A DNA stretch of 16,029 bases from an uncultured Collinsella sp. (GCA_900541015.1 UQIB01000038.1:1-16029), one strand, 5' to 3'. Positions 1 to 7,128 are shown, counted from the first letter of the stretch. Notes: a model not told the origin generated them from the sequence alone. A program made the numbers and translations.

Positions 1-147
1 TGGCCCTATGGCAAGGACCCGCGCGACACCAACATCCGCATCGCGCCGAGCTATCCCACGGTCGAGGACCTGGAGGCCGCGCTCGATGTGCTGGTGCTGG
101 CCGTTAAGCTCGTCGCTGCCGAGCTTGCGCGTGCCGAGCGCGCCTAA
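1..147 (+). CDS. PLP-dependent aminotransferase, C-terminal end (partial)
   Basis: Only the last 48 codons are inside the window, in frame 1 and ending with TAA. The visible sequence contains YGKDPRDTNIRIAPSYPT, followed by a helix rich in Ala, Val and Leu. This matches the C-terminus of the aspartate-aminotransferase-like/MocR-type class I aminotransferases (PF12897 type), where a conserved Arg in an NIRIAP-like segment is expected to contact the substrate carboxylate. The assignment rests on this short motif alone. The PLP-lysine and the rest of the fold lie upstream of the window, so substrate and pathway cannot be given. The next gene starts 51 nt downstream. Confidence 0.6.
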   Translation, partial: WPYGKDPRDTNIRIAPSYPTVEDLEAALDVLVLAVKLVAAELARAERA

Positions 148-198
148 CGCGCGGCTTCCCGTACTATCCGCACTTTCGATACGTAAAGGAGCGTATAC

Positions 199-513
199 AT
201 GGATTTGGGTATTTCCACCAACCCCACGCCAGAGCTCTACACCATTAAGGTAACCGGCGAGATCGATATCTCTAACGCCGATAGCCTGCGCAATGCCATC
301 GACCTGGCGCTCGAGCAGCCCACCGAGGCCGTTGAGCTCGATTTTGCCCAGGTGAGCTACATCGATTCGACGGGCATTGGCGTGCTCGTGGGCGCCGCGC
401 ACCACGCGGTCGACCACGGCAAGCGCTTTAGCTGCACCAATGTGCAGCCCCCGGTGATGCGCGTGGTCCAGCTGTTGGGTGTCGACCAGGAGATTTCGAT
501 CACCGCTGCATAA
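199..513 (+). CDS. STAS-domain anti-sigma factor antagonist (SpoIIAA/RsbV type)
   Basis: This 104-residue protein is a complete single STAS domain, the usual length for the SpoIIAA/RsbV family. Such cytoplasmic proteins release a sigma factor by binding its anti-sigma kinase, and are switched off by phosphorylation of one serine. The phosphorylation loop is visible as SYIDSTGIGVL, with the expected acceptor at Ser57 next to Thr58. The N-terminal strand segment IKVTGEIDISNADSLRNAI is also typical of the family. The ATG has an AAAGGAG ribosome binding site just upstream (186-192). No anti-sigma kinase, sigma factor or PP2C phosphatase gene is adjacent, so its partner must be encoded elsewhere. 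Family confidence is high; the regulon is unknown. Confidence 0.88.
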   Translation: MDLGISTNPTPELYTIKVTGEIDISNADSLRNAIDLALEQPTEAVELDFAQVSYIDSTGIGVLVGAAHHAVDHGKRFSCTNVQPPVMRVVQLLGVDQEISITAA

Positions 514-558
514 TCTTTGCCCCCCAAAAGGGCGTGCCGTTTGGCATATGTTTGTGAT

Positions 559-592
559 GCGCTCGGACGTTTTGGCGTCCGGGCGCTATACT
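559..592 (+). promoter_or_regulatory. hairpin directly abutting a TATACT -10-like box upstream of tatA
   Basis: Positions 559-569 pair with 576-586 (11 bp including one G-U) around a TTTTGG loop. The hexamer TATACT (587-592) follows at once. The hexamer could be the -10 box of the tat operon, but no good -35 lies at 16-18 bp. The hairpin could instead be a weak terminator for the STAS gene, though no T-tract follows. Both readings are inference. Confidence 0.3.
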
Positions 593-635
593 TGACCGAA
601 TGAATAGACGAGTTCCGGCCGAATGGCGCGGTGCG

Positions 636-655
636 GGCTCGACTCACATCGAGCC
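636..655 (+). promoter_or_regulatory. leader hairpin just upstream of the tatA ribosome binding site
   Basis: GGCTCGA (636-642) and TCGAGCC (649-655) form a perfect 7-bp stem with a 6-nt loop, ending two bases before the GGAGG at 658-662. The stem does not cover the ribosome binding site, so it may keep it exposed or stabilise the 5' end. It also falls outside the GTG-start reading frame chosen for tatA. Confidence 0.35.
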
Positions 656-667
656 TTGGAGGTATGT

Positions 668-1267
668 GTGTTTGGTATTGGAGAGGGTGAGCTCGCGATC
701 ATCGTGGTCTTCGGCTTTTTGCTGTTTGGCCCGGATAAGCTCCCACAGATGGGCCGCACGATCGGCCGTGCCATCCGTCAGTTCCGCGAGACGCAGGAAA
801 AGATGACGGCCGTTGTTCAGTCCGAGATAATCGATCCGGTGAGCGAGGCCGCGTCGGCCCCGGTCAAGCCCAAGAAGGCTGCTGCGACCGACGACGATTC
901 CGATGCGGACGAGGATGCCGCCGAGACGGCAGCGCCCGCCAAGAAGGAGACCTTTGCCGAGCGCCGTGCCCGTCTTGCTGCCGAGAAGGCCGCGAGCGAG
1001 GCTGCCGCCGAGGGCGAGGGTGCTGCTGAGGAGTCCGAGGCCGAGGGTGCCGAGCCTGCCGCTGCCACCGCTGCCACCGCTGCCGCCGTCGAGCCCGAAT
1101 CTGCTGCAGAGCCGGAGCCCGAGCCCGAGCCGGCAGAGCCCACGACGGCTGACCTCTACGCCCGTCGCCCTCGCAAGCGCAAGGCCGTCGTCGACCAGCT
1201 CGCTCGCGAGCTCGAGGCCGAGGACGACGCCGCTGCCGCCGACGCCCCGAAGGGAGGCGATGAGTAA
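668..1267 (+). CDS. tatA: Sec-independent translocase subunit TatA/TatB-like, with long acidic tail
   Basis: TatA/TatB proteins form the pore or receptor part of the Tat pathway, which exports folded proteins across the cytoplasmic membrane. I place the start at GTG 668, five bases after GGAGG (658-662); this gives the classic N-terminus MFGIGEGELAII. A more upstream ATG at 623 would put about 15 extra residues before the membrane helix. The order is: membrane helix about residues 6-20, hinge FGPDKLP (20-26), amphipathic helix to about residue 45, then about 150 residues rich in Ala and Glu. Glu8 is more typical of TatB, while the hinge fits either paralogue. At 199 residues it is about twice the usual TatA length. 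The stop codon overlaps the tatC start (TAATG), so the two are probably translationally coupled. Confidence 0.85.
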   Translation: MFGIGEGELAIIVVFGFLLFGPDKLPQMGRTIGRAIRQFRETQEKMTAVVQSEIIDPVSEAASAPVKPKKAAATDDDSDADEDAAETAAPAKKETFAERRARLAAEKAASEAAAEGEGAAEESEAEGAEPAAATAATAAAVEPESAAEPEPEPEPAEPTTADLYARRPRKRKAVVDQLARELEAEDDAAAADAPKGGDE

Positions 1268-2061
1268 TGCCTATCGGACCTGCGCGCATGCCGCTCTTCG
1301 ATCACCTGGGCGAGCTCCGTCGCCGCCTGACCATCGTGGTCGTGTCGGTGTTTGCCGCCGCCATCGTGCTGTATTTCGCCACGCCCGTGGTGCTCGACAT
1401 CCTGGAAGACCCCATCCGCTCCTTTGTGCCGGACGGTAAGTTCTACATCACCACCACGCTCGGCGGCTTTGGACTGCGCTTCTCGCTGGCCATCAAGATG
1501 GCCGTGGTCATGTGCACGCCCATGATCATCTGGCAGATTCTGGCATTTTTCCTGCCGGCGCTTCGCCCCAACGAGCGCAAATGGGTTGTGCCCACGGTGC
1601 TCGCCTCGACGGTGCTGTTCTTCCTGGGCGCAATCTTCTGCTACTTCATCATCATCCCTGCGGGCTTTGAGTGGCTCATCGGCGAGACCTCGGCCGTCGC
1701 CACGGCGCTGCCCGATCTGGAGAACTACGTCAACATGGAGCTGCTCTTTATGATCGGCTTTGGTGTGGCGTTTGAGCTGCCGCTCATCATCTTCTACCTG
1801 TCCGTCTTCCACATCGTGTCCTACGCTGCTTTCCGCAGTGCCTGGCGTTATGTATACGTTGGCCTGCTTGTGGGCTCGGCCGTGATCACGCCCGACGGCT
1901 CGCCCGTCACGCTGGGCCTTATGTACGGTGCCCTGCTTTCGCTCTACGAGATCTCGCTCGCCATCGCCCGTGTGGTCATTACCGCGCGCGAGGGCAAGGA
2001 GGGCTTGTTTGTGAGCCGTCTGGACCTGTTTTCGGACGACGAAGAGGACGACGAGGAGTAA
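1267..2061 (+). CDS. tatC: Sec-independent protein translocase TatC
   Basis: TatC is the polytopic core of the Tat receptor and recognises the twin-arginine signal peptide. The 264-residue length is normal. The family signature near the N-terminus is visible as PLFDHLGELRRRL, followed by about six hydrophobic segments (for example the stretches around 1327-1380, 1597-1660 and 1738-1812). ATG 1267 overlaps the tatA stop by one base and has AGGGAGG at 1251-1257 inside the tatA coding sequence. A second in-frame ATG at 1288 is possible but would remove residues just before the signature. The C-terminus ends in an acidic cytoplasmic run, DDEEDDEE. hypA starts six bases downstream, which argues for one operon. 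Confidence 0.95.
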   Translation: MPIGPARMPLFDHLGELRRRLTIVVVSVFAAAIVLYFATPVVLDILEDPIRSFVPDGKFYITTTLGGFGLRFSLAIKMAVVMCTPMIIWQILAFFLPALRPNERKWVVPTVLASTVLFFLGAIFCYFIIIPAGFEWLIGETSAVATALPDLENYVNMELLFMIGFGVAFELPLIIFYLSVFHIVSYAAFRSAWRYVYVGLLVGSAVITPDGSPVTLGLMYGALLSLYEISLAIARVVITAREGKEGLFVSRLDLFSDDEEDDEE

Positions 2062-2067
2062 ATCGGT

Positions 2068-2424
2068 ATGCACGAGGTTGGCATTGTCAACGGCATACTC
2101 GATACAGTGATTCGCGCGGCGCGTGGGGCGGGGGCCTCGCGCGCCGTTTTGGTAACGCTGCGTATCGGGGATATGACCGAGGTCGTGCGCGAGGCGCTTG
2201 ACTTTGCGTGGGAGACGTTTCGCGACGAGGACCCGCTCACGCGCGGCTGCGAGCTTGCCGTGGAGGAAGTCCATCCACAAAGCGAGTGTCTGGACTGCGG
2301 CAAGGTCTTTGAGCACGATCGCTTTCACTGTCGCTGTCCCCAGTGTGGTGGTGCCAACGTGCGCCTACTGCACGGCCGCGAGCTCGATATCGCGAGTATC
2401 GAAATCGAAACCCCCGACGATTAG
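2068..2424 (+). CDS. hypA: Hydrogenase nickel-incorporation protein HypA
   Basis: HypA is the nickel metallochaperone that works with HypB to load Ni into the large subunit of [NiFe] hydrogenase. The 118-residue length is standard. The N-terminus reads MHEVGIV; in this family His2 is part of the nickel site. The structural zinc site is visible as two pairs, C74-x2-C77 and C90-x2-C93, with an extra Cys at 88. The gene begins six bases after tatC, using the AGGAG in the tatC 3' end (2055-2059) as ribosome binding site. The hypB gene follows after 55 nt. HypA can also serve urease in some bacteria, but no urease or hydrogenase structural gene is in view. Confidence 0.95.
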   Translation: MHEVGIVNGILDTVIRAARGAGASRAVLVTLRIGDMTEVVREALDFAWETFRDEDPLTRGCELAVEEVHPQSECLDCGKVFEHDRFHCRCPQCGGANVRLLHGRELDIASIEIETPDD

Positions 2425-2444
2425 CCCGCTAGCCATCTAGTGAT

Positions 2445-2454
2445 GGGGTATAAA
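2445..2454 (+). promoter_or_regulatory. GGGGTATAAA motif, possible -10 region of hypB
   Basis: In the 55-nt gap before hypB, GGGG runs directly into TATAAA, a good -10 hexamer. No convincing -35 is found at 16-18 bp. The same G4-TATNA(A/T) arrangement recurs before tmk and comFC, which supports a real element. A local promoter here would let hypB be made apart from the tat-hypA transcript. Confidence 0.4.
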
Positions 2455-2479
2455 GGGGCCAAAGTAAGGAGCGCTAAGT

Positions 2480-3163
2480 ATGGCCGAGAAAACGATTGAT
2501 ATCGCGTCGCCGATTCTGTCGCGCAACGAGCGCCTGGCAGATCAGCTGCGTCAGCGATTTAATGAGACAAACACCTATGTGATCAATGTGCTGTCGAGCC
2601 CAGGTTCGGGCAAGACCACCACGATCCTGGGCACCAACGAGCGCCTGCGCGACAAGGCTGGCCTGCGCTGTGCCGTCATTGAGGGCGATATCGCCTCGGA
2701 TGTCGACGCCATCACCATGAAGGAAGCCGGTATGCCCGCCATCCAGATCAACACGGGCGGCCTGTGCCACCTTGAGGGCAACATGATCATGGAGGCTGTC
2801 GATGCGTTCGACCAGGCCGTCGGTCTGGAGAACATCGACGTCATCTTTATCGAAAATGTGGGCAACCTGGTCTGCCCGGTCGATTTTGACCTGGGCGAGA
2901 ACCTGTCCATCATGATCCTCTCGGTGCCTGAGGGCGACGACAAGCCCATCAAGTATCCGGGCATCTTCCAACATGCCGGCGCGCAGCTGCTCAACAAGGT
3001 CGACGTGGCCCCGGCTTTCGATTTTGACATGGATAGGTATACTAAGACACTCGATGACCTCAATCCGCAGGCGCCGCGGTTTGCCGTGAGCGCGCGCAAG
3101 GGCGAGGGCATGGATGCCTGGTGCGATTGGCTCATCGGGCAGATCGAGCAAGCAAGGGCGTAA
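2480..3163 (+). CDS. hypB: Hydrogenase nickel-incorporation GTPase HypB
   Basis: HypB is a SIMIBI-class GTPase that drives nickel delivery to [NiFe] hydrogenase together with HypA. Visible motifs in order are Walker A SSPGSGKTT (residues 39-47), the metal-site motif GLCHLEG with Cys96 and His97, ENVGNLVCP (125-133) with a further conserved Cys132, and the guanine-specificity motif NKVD (172-175). The 227-residue length is normal for the form that lacks the His-rich N-terminal nickel-storage region, and no CxxCGC-type N-terminal nickel motif is present either. The ribosome binding site is AAGGAG, eight bases before the ATG. No hypC, hypD, hypE, hypF or hydrogenase gene is nearby, so the rest of the maturation set must be elsewhere. 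Confidence 0.95.
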   Translation: MAEKTIDIASPILSRNERLADQLRQRFNETNTYVINVLSSPGSGKTTTILGTNERLRDKAGLRCAVIEGDIASDVDAITMKEAGMPAIQINTGGLCHLEGNMIMEAVDAFDQAVGLENIDVIFIENVGNLVCPVDFDLGENLSIMILSVPEGDDKPIKYPGIFQHAGAQLLNKVDVAPAFDFDMDRYTKTLDDLNPQAPRFAVSARKGEGMDAWCDWLIGQIEQARA

Positions 3164-3217
3164 ATCGGCCGCCACACGGGCGGGCGTAGCCGCAGAGACA
3201 CGAGATAGGAGCCTCTT

Positions 3218-5809
3218 TTGAAGCTCATCATCGCCGAGAAAAACGACGCCGCGCGGCAGATCGCCGAGCGTCTGTCCACGGGCAAACCCAAAAAGGACAA
3301 GGTGTACAACACCGCCATTTACCGTTTTGAGTGGAAGGGCGAGGAGTGCGTGACGATCGGTCTTGCCGGTCACATCCTTGCGCCCGATTTTTGCGACAGC
3401 GTGCTGTTCGATAAAAAGCTGGGCTGGTATTCGGTTACTGAGGACGGCGAGATGCTGCCGGCCGACATGCCCGATGGCCTGGCGCGCCCGCCCTATGACA
3501 CCAAGCGCAAGCCGTTTCTTGCCGACGGTATCTCCATCAAGGGCTGGAAGCTTGAGAGTCTGCCCTACCTCACCTGGGCACCCGTCATTAAGCTGCCGGC
3601 CGAGAAGGAGCTCATCCGCTCGCTCAAGAACCTCGCCAAAAAGTCCGACAGCGTCATCATCGCTACGGACTTCGATCGCGAGGGCGAGCTGATCGGTTCG
3701 GACGCCCTCAACAAGGTGCGCGAGGTTGCGCCCGACTTGCCGGTCGCCCGCGCCCAGTATTCTTCGTTTACCAAGGCCGAGATCACGCAGGCCTTCGATA
3801 ACCTTGTCTCGCTCGACCAGAATCTGGCCGACGCCGGCGAGAGCCGCCAGCACATCGACCTCATTTGGGGTGCGGTGCTCACGCGCTACCTGACGCTCGC
3901 CAAGTTTGGCGGCTTTGGTAACGTGCGCTCTGCCGGCCGCGTGCAGACGCCGACGCTTGCCCTGGTGGTCGAGCGCGAGCGCGAGCGCATGGCGTTTGTG
4001 CCCGAGGACTATTGGCAGATTCGCGGCATGGGCGCCGCACAGGGTGCTGCCGAGGATGACCGCTTTAAGATTGCGCACAAGACGGCACGCTTTACCGACA
4101 AGGATGCTGCTGAGACGGCGTACGGCCATGTTGACGGTGCCAAGACGGCAACCGTCGCCGCGGTGACCAAGCGCTCGCGCAAGCAGCAGCCGCCCACGCC
4201 GTTTGCGACCACCTCGCTGCAGGCTGCCGCCGCAGCCGAGGGTATCTCGCCTGCGCGTACCATGCGCATCGCCGAGTCCCTCTACATGGCGGGCCTCATC
4301 AGCTACCCGCGTGTCGACAATACCGTATACCCCGCGACGCTTGATCTGGGCGCTGTGGTGAGTGACCTTGCAAAGATCAACCCGGCGCTGGCGCCCGTAT
4401 GCAAAAAGGTCCTCGCCGGCCCCATGAAGCCCACGCGCGGCAAGGTCGAGACCACCGACCACCCGCCTATCTATCCCACGGGCGAGGGCGATCCGTCCAC
4501 GCTCGACGGCGGCCAGCGCAAGCTCTACGACCTCATCGCCCGTCGCTTCCTGGCGACGCTTATGGGTCCTGCGACCATCGAGAACACCAAGCTCGAGCTC
4601 GACGTCAACGGCGAGCCGTTTGTGGCCTCGGGTGACGTGCTCGTGACCCCGGGCTTCCGCGAGGCCTACCCGTACGGCCTTAAGCGCGACGAGCAGATGC
4701 CGCCGCTTGAGCAGGGCGATACGGTCGACGTGTTCGACATTAAGCTCGAGGCCAAGCAGACCGAGCCGCCCGCGCGCTACAGCCAGGGTAAACTCGTGCA
4801 GGAGATGGAGAAGCGCGGCTTGGGCACCAAGTCCACGCGCGCGAGCATCATCGAGCGCCTGTACGCCGTGCGCTACCTCAAAAACGATCCCGTGGAGCCG
4901 AGTCAGCTGGGCATCGCCATCATCGATGCGCTGACGCAGTTTGCCCCGCGCATCACGAGCCCCGATATGACCAGCGAGCTCGACGGCGACATGACCCGCG
5001 TCGAGCGCGGCGAGGACACCGAAGAGCATGTCGTGACGCACTCGCGCGCACTGCTGGCCGGCGTGCTCGACGAGCTGCTCAAGCATACGCAGGAGCTGGG
5101 CGACGCTATCAGCGACGCCGTCACGGCCGATGCACGCGTGGGCGCCTGTCCCAAGTGCGGCAAGGACCTGGTTATGAAGACGAGCGCCAAGACCCGCGGC
5201 AGCTTTATCGGCTGCATGGGATGGCCCGACTGCGACGTGACCTATCCGGTGCCGAGTGGCGTCAAGGTGAGCCCGCTCGAGGGCGAGGCCGCCGTGTGTC
5301 CCGAGTGCGGTGCGCCGCGCATTAAGTGTCAGCCGTTCCGCCAGAAGGCCTTCGAGATTTGCGTGAACCCCACATGCCCCACCAACTACGAGCCCGACCT
5401 TAAGGTGGGCGAGTGCAAGGTGTGCGCCGAGGCCGGACGCCATGGCGACCTGATCGCGCACAAGAGCGAGAAGAGCGGCAAGCGTTTTATCCGCTGCACC
5501 AACTATGACGATTGCGGCGTGAGCTATCCTCTACCGGCGCGCGGTAAGCTCGAGGCGACGGGTGAGACCTGCCCCGAGTGCGGCGCCCCCATCGTGGTGG
5601 TCAACACGGCGCGCGGCCCGTGGCGTATCTGCGTCAACATGGACTGTCCGACCAAGGAGAAGAAGCCGGCCCGCGGCCGCAAGACCACAACCAAGGCGAG
5701 CACGGCAAAGAAGACCGCGGCGACAAAGAAGACCACGGCTAAGAAAGCAACTGCCGCCAAGAAGACGACCGCAAAAAAGACGACCACCAAGAAGGCCGCC
5801 GACAAGTAA
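3218..5809 (+). CDS. topA: Type IA DNA topoisomerase, archaeal-type, with zinc ribbons and Lys-rich tail
   Basis: The enzyme relaxes negative supercoils through a transient 5'-phosphotyrosine link. TTG 3218 is the start: it has AGGAG six bases upstream (3207-3211), and the protein begins MKLIIAEKNDAARQIAERLS, the expected Toprim strand. The Toprim acidic motif is ATDFDREGELIG. The catalytic tyrosine is Tyr363 in GLISYPRVDNTVYP. This, with AGESRQHIDLIWG, SAGRVQTPTLAL and DHPPIYPTG, follows archaeal topoisomerase I rather than the bacterial GLITYMRTDS pattern. After the core come several four-Cys zinc ribbons (CPKC, CPEC, CKVC and CPEC pairs, about residues 645-811), then about 50 residues of Lys/Thr/Ala repeats that probably bind DNA. 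At 863 residues it is similar in length to ordinary bacterial TopA. Being the main TopA of the cell is an inference. Confidence 0.93.
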   Translation: MKLIIAEKNDAARQIAERLSTGKPKKDKVYNTAIYRFEWKGEECVTIGLAGHILAPDFCDSVLFDKKLGWYSVTEDGEMLPADMPDGLARPPYDTKRKPFLADGISIKGWKLESLPYLTWAPVIKLPAEKELIRSLKNLAKKSDSVIIATDFDREGELIGSDALNKVREVAPDLPVARAQYSSFTKAEITQAFDNLVSLDQNLADAGESRQHIDLIWGAVLTRYLTLAKFGGFGNVRSAGRVQTPTLALVVERERERMAFVPEDYWQIRGMGAAQGAAEDDRFKIAHKTARFTDKDAAETAYGHVDGAKTATVAAVTKRSRKQQPPTPFATTSLQAAAAAEGISPARTMRIAESLYMAGLISYPRVDNTVYPATLDLGAVVSDLAKINPALAPVCKKVLAGPMKPTRGKVETTDHPPIYPTGEGDPSTLDGGQRKLYDLIARRFLATLMGPATIENTKLELDVNGEPFVASGDVLVTPGFREAYPYGLKRDEQMPPLEQGDTVDVFDIKLEAKQTEPPARYSQGKLVQEMEKRGLGTKSTRASIIERLYAVRYLKNDPVEPSQLGIAIIDALTQFAPRITSPDMTSELDGDMTRVERGEDTEEHVVTHSRALLAGVLDELLKHTQELGDAISDAVTADARVGACPKCGKDLVMKTSAKTRGSFIGCMGWPDCDVTYPVPSGVKVSPLEGEAAVCPECGAPRIKCQPFRQKAFEICVNPTCPTNYEPDLKVGECKVCAEAGRHGDLIAHKSEKSGKRFIRCTNYDDCGVSYPLPARGKLEATGETCPECGAPIVVVNTARGPWRICVNMDCPTKEKKPARGRKTTTKASTAKKTAATKKTTAKKATAAKKTTAKKTTTKKAADK

Positions 5810-5830
5810 CCGAGCACATATAGACGCGGC

Positions 5831-5868
5831 GGGGCCGGGCGCGCAAATGCAAATGCGCGCCCGGCCCC
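5831..5868 (+). terminator. strong GC hairpin after topA, terminator-like
   Basis: Positions 5831-5844 and 5855-5868 form a perfect 14-bp stem (GGGGCCGGGCGCGC and its complement) with a 10-nt loop, 22 nt after the topA stop. The following bases ACTTCTAAGTT are only moderately T-rich, so it is a weak fit for a Rho-independent terminator on the plus strand. The convergent zinc-ribbon gene ends 92 nt further on. Confidence 0.6.
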
Positions 5869-5873
5869 ACTTC

Positions 5874-5940
5874 TAAGTTGCGGTGAAATAGGGACTGTTT
5901 TTGCTGGCAAAAGGCCTAATTAATCCCTATTTCACCGCAA
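5874..5940. repeat. palindromic repeat element, copy 1
   Basis: TTGCGGTGAAATAGGGA (5878-5894) is the exact reverse complement of 5924-5940, leaving a 29-nt central loop. The first 27 bases (5874-5900) are identical to 7009-7035 in copy 2, and similarity continues faintly upstream (CTTC-TA in both). The loop sequences differ. It lies between the convergent ends of topA and the zinc-ribbon gene. It resembles a REP/MITE-type element; no transposase is encoded within it. Confidence 0.85.
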
Positions 5941-5960
5941 GATTTGATCAGTTGTTGGGA

Positions 5961-6941
5961 TTACTTCACCTCGACAGGCTTGGCGCCGGGATAGCGCTCC
6001 TCAAAGTCTAAGCGATACTTATTGTCATTGGTGCCCGCCACGTTGTCGCGTGACAGCGGCGCCACGATCTCATTCTTGTGGTCCTCGGGCTTGGCGTATT
6101 TCAGGCTGATCTCCCAGGCATCACAGATTGCGTCAATGCGGTGATCCAGGTCGTCATACAGGGCAACGATGTCCTTCCAGGAGCTGTAGTTCTTAGAGCT
6201 CGTCGGGACGTCCAGGTCCTCGACGATGTCGTAATACTGCTCGATGGTGTCCTCTGTGCGCTCGGCGACGTCGGCGAGATTTTGACGGGTGGTGCGATCT
6301 TCTTCCAGATAGCTGCCGTTGAAGTTCTGCGCGCAGCCACGGACGTAGTTGTCGAGGTCTTCGAGCAAGTCGTAGTATTCGCTCAGTCGGCGGTAGAGGT
6401 TCTGCTCGGAGAGCGTTGCTTCGCCGCCATCCTCGTCGTCATCGTCATCATCGTACAGGCTGTTGGGATCGCCGAGAGGCTTTAGGTCATCGTCGTCGAC
6501 GTCATGGTGCAGCTTAGCTACCTCGGCAGTCGTCTGCGTGGCGGCGTTGTCGAAAGGCTTGATCACAAAGAAAACGACCAGGGCGATGATGATCGCCACC
6601 AGCACAACAATAACGGCGATAAGCGGCCCGGTGCCGCTCTTTTTGGGAGCGGGGGTCTGTGGCGAAGCGGGCGTGTATGCGGGAGCCGGCTCCTGTTGGG
6701 GCGAGCCGCTCGCGACGGGTATGCGCTGCGTGGTCTCGACGGCCGCAGGGCTTGCGGCGGGGTCGTGGCGATAGACGAGGGGGTCGTCCGCCTTGGCTTG
6801 CGGCGTATCAAGGGAGCCGGTCTGCTCAAAAGCGGGCTGGCTATCGCTCGCGGTTGTTTGCTCAACGGGTGCACCGCACGAGGTGCAGAACTTGGCATTA
6901 TCTGCAAGAAGCTTGCCGCACGAGGCGCAATACCGAGACAT
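5961..6941 (-). CDS. Membrane-anchored zinc-ribbon protein of unknown function
   Basis: The protein (326 residues) starts MSRYCASCGKLLADNAKFCTSC, a zinc ribbon with Cys5, Cys8, Cys19 and Cys22. A Pro/Ala/Thr-rich linker to about residue 103 leads to one membrane helix (about 106-128). An acidic stretch with a run of Asp and an extracytoplasmic domain rich in Tyr, Asp and Glu follow. I chose the ATG at 6941 rather than the one at 6959, because the codons between them form the ribosome binding site AAAGGAGT. Similar zinc_ribbon_2/TM proteins are common in Gram-positive bacteria, but their role is mostly unknown; the ribbon should face the cytoplasm. This is the only minus-strand gene in the window, convergent with topA and divergent from tmk, with a copy of the palindromic repeat beyond each end. 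Confidence 0.85.
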   Translation of the reverse strand: MSRYCASCGKLLADNAKFCTSCGAPVEQTTASDSQPAFEQTGSLDTPQAKADDPLVYRHDPAASPAAVETTQRIPVASGSPQQEPAPAYTPASPQTPAPKKSGTGPLIAVIVVLVAIIIALVVFFVIKPFDNAATQTTAEVAKLHHDVDDDDLKPLGDPNSLYDDDDDDEDGGEATLSEQNLYRRLSEYYDLLEDLDNYVRGCAQNFNGSYLEEDRTTRQNLADVAERTEDTIEQYYDIVEDLDVPTSSKNYSSWKDIVALYDDLDHRIDAICDAWEISLKYAKPEDHKNEIVAPLSRDNVAGTNDNKYRLDFEERYPGAKPVEVK

Positions 6942-7008
6942 TGCCACTCCTTTCGCCACATTTCAATGCAATACGACGATTATACCCAGCACCCCAAATT
7001 CCCCTTCA

Positions 7009-7078
7009 TAAGTTGCGGTGAAATAGGGACTGTTTGGCGGTCTCAGAGCTTCAATCAGTCCCTATTTCACCGCAACTT
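7009..7078. repeat. palindromic repeat element, copy 2
   Basis: The two arms 7010-7032 and 7056-7078 pair perfectly over 23 bp around a 23-nt loop, containing the same core TTGCGGTGAAATAGGGA as copy 1. It lies in the divergent space between the zinc-ribbon gene and tmk. The shared 27 bases with copy 1 are in the same orientation. On RNA from either strand it would form a long hairpin. No target-site duplication is clear. Confidence 0.87.
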
Positions 7079-7098
7079 CGGAAAGGCACCTTTAGCCA

Positions 7099-7128
7099 TT
7101 GGGGACGCACCGAGCACTGGGGTATCAT
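7099..7128 (+). promoter_or_regulatory. candidate promoter of the tmk-holB-ricT operon
   Basis: TTGGGG (7099-7104) and TATCAT (7123-7128) are separated by 18 bp, and GGGG directly precedes the -10-like hexamer. The tmk start codon is 53 nt downstream. The -35 match is weak, but the G4-TATCAT unit is identical to the one before comFC. Confidence 0.45.

Noticed and set aside
1156..2328. A 390-codon minus-strand frame opposite tatC and hypA
   Set aside because: It is rich in His, Arg and Asp with no recognisable domain, and the plus strand here encodes the unmistakable TatC and HypA.
2474..5461. A 995-codon open frame on the minus strand opposite hypB and topA
   Set aside because: Its composition is His, Arg, Leu and Ala-rich without any family motif, and it lies opposite two clear genes. 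Long antisense frames are expected from the codon bias of GC-rich genes.
5874..7078. Insertion-sequence or composite transposon reading of the segment between the repeats
   Set aside because: The enclosed gene is a zinc-ribbon membrane protein with no transposase or recombinase motif, and no target-site duplication is evident.
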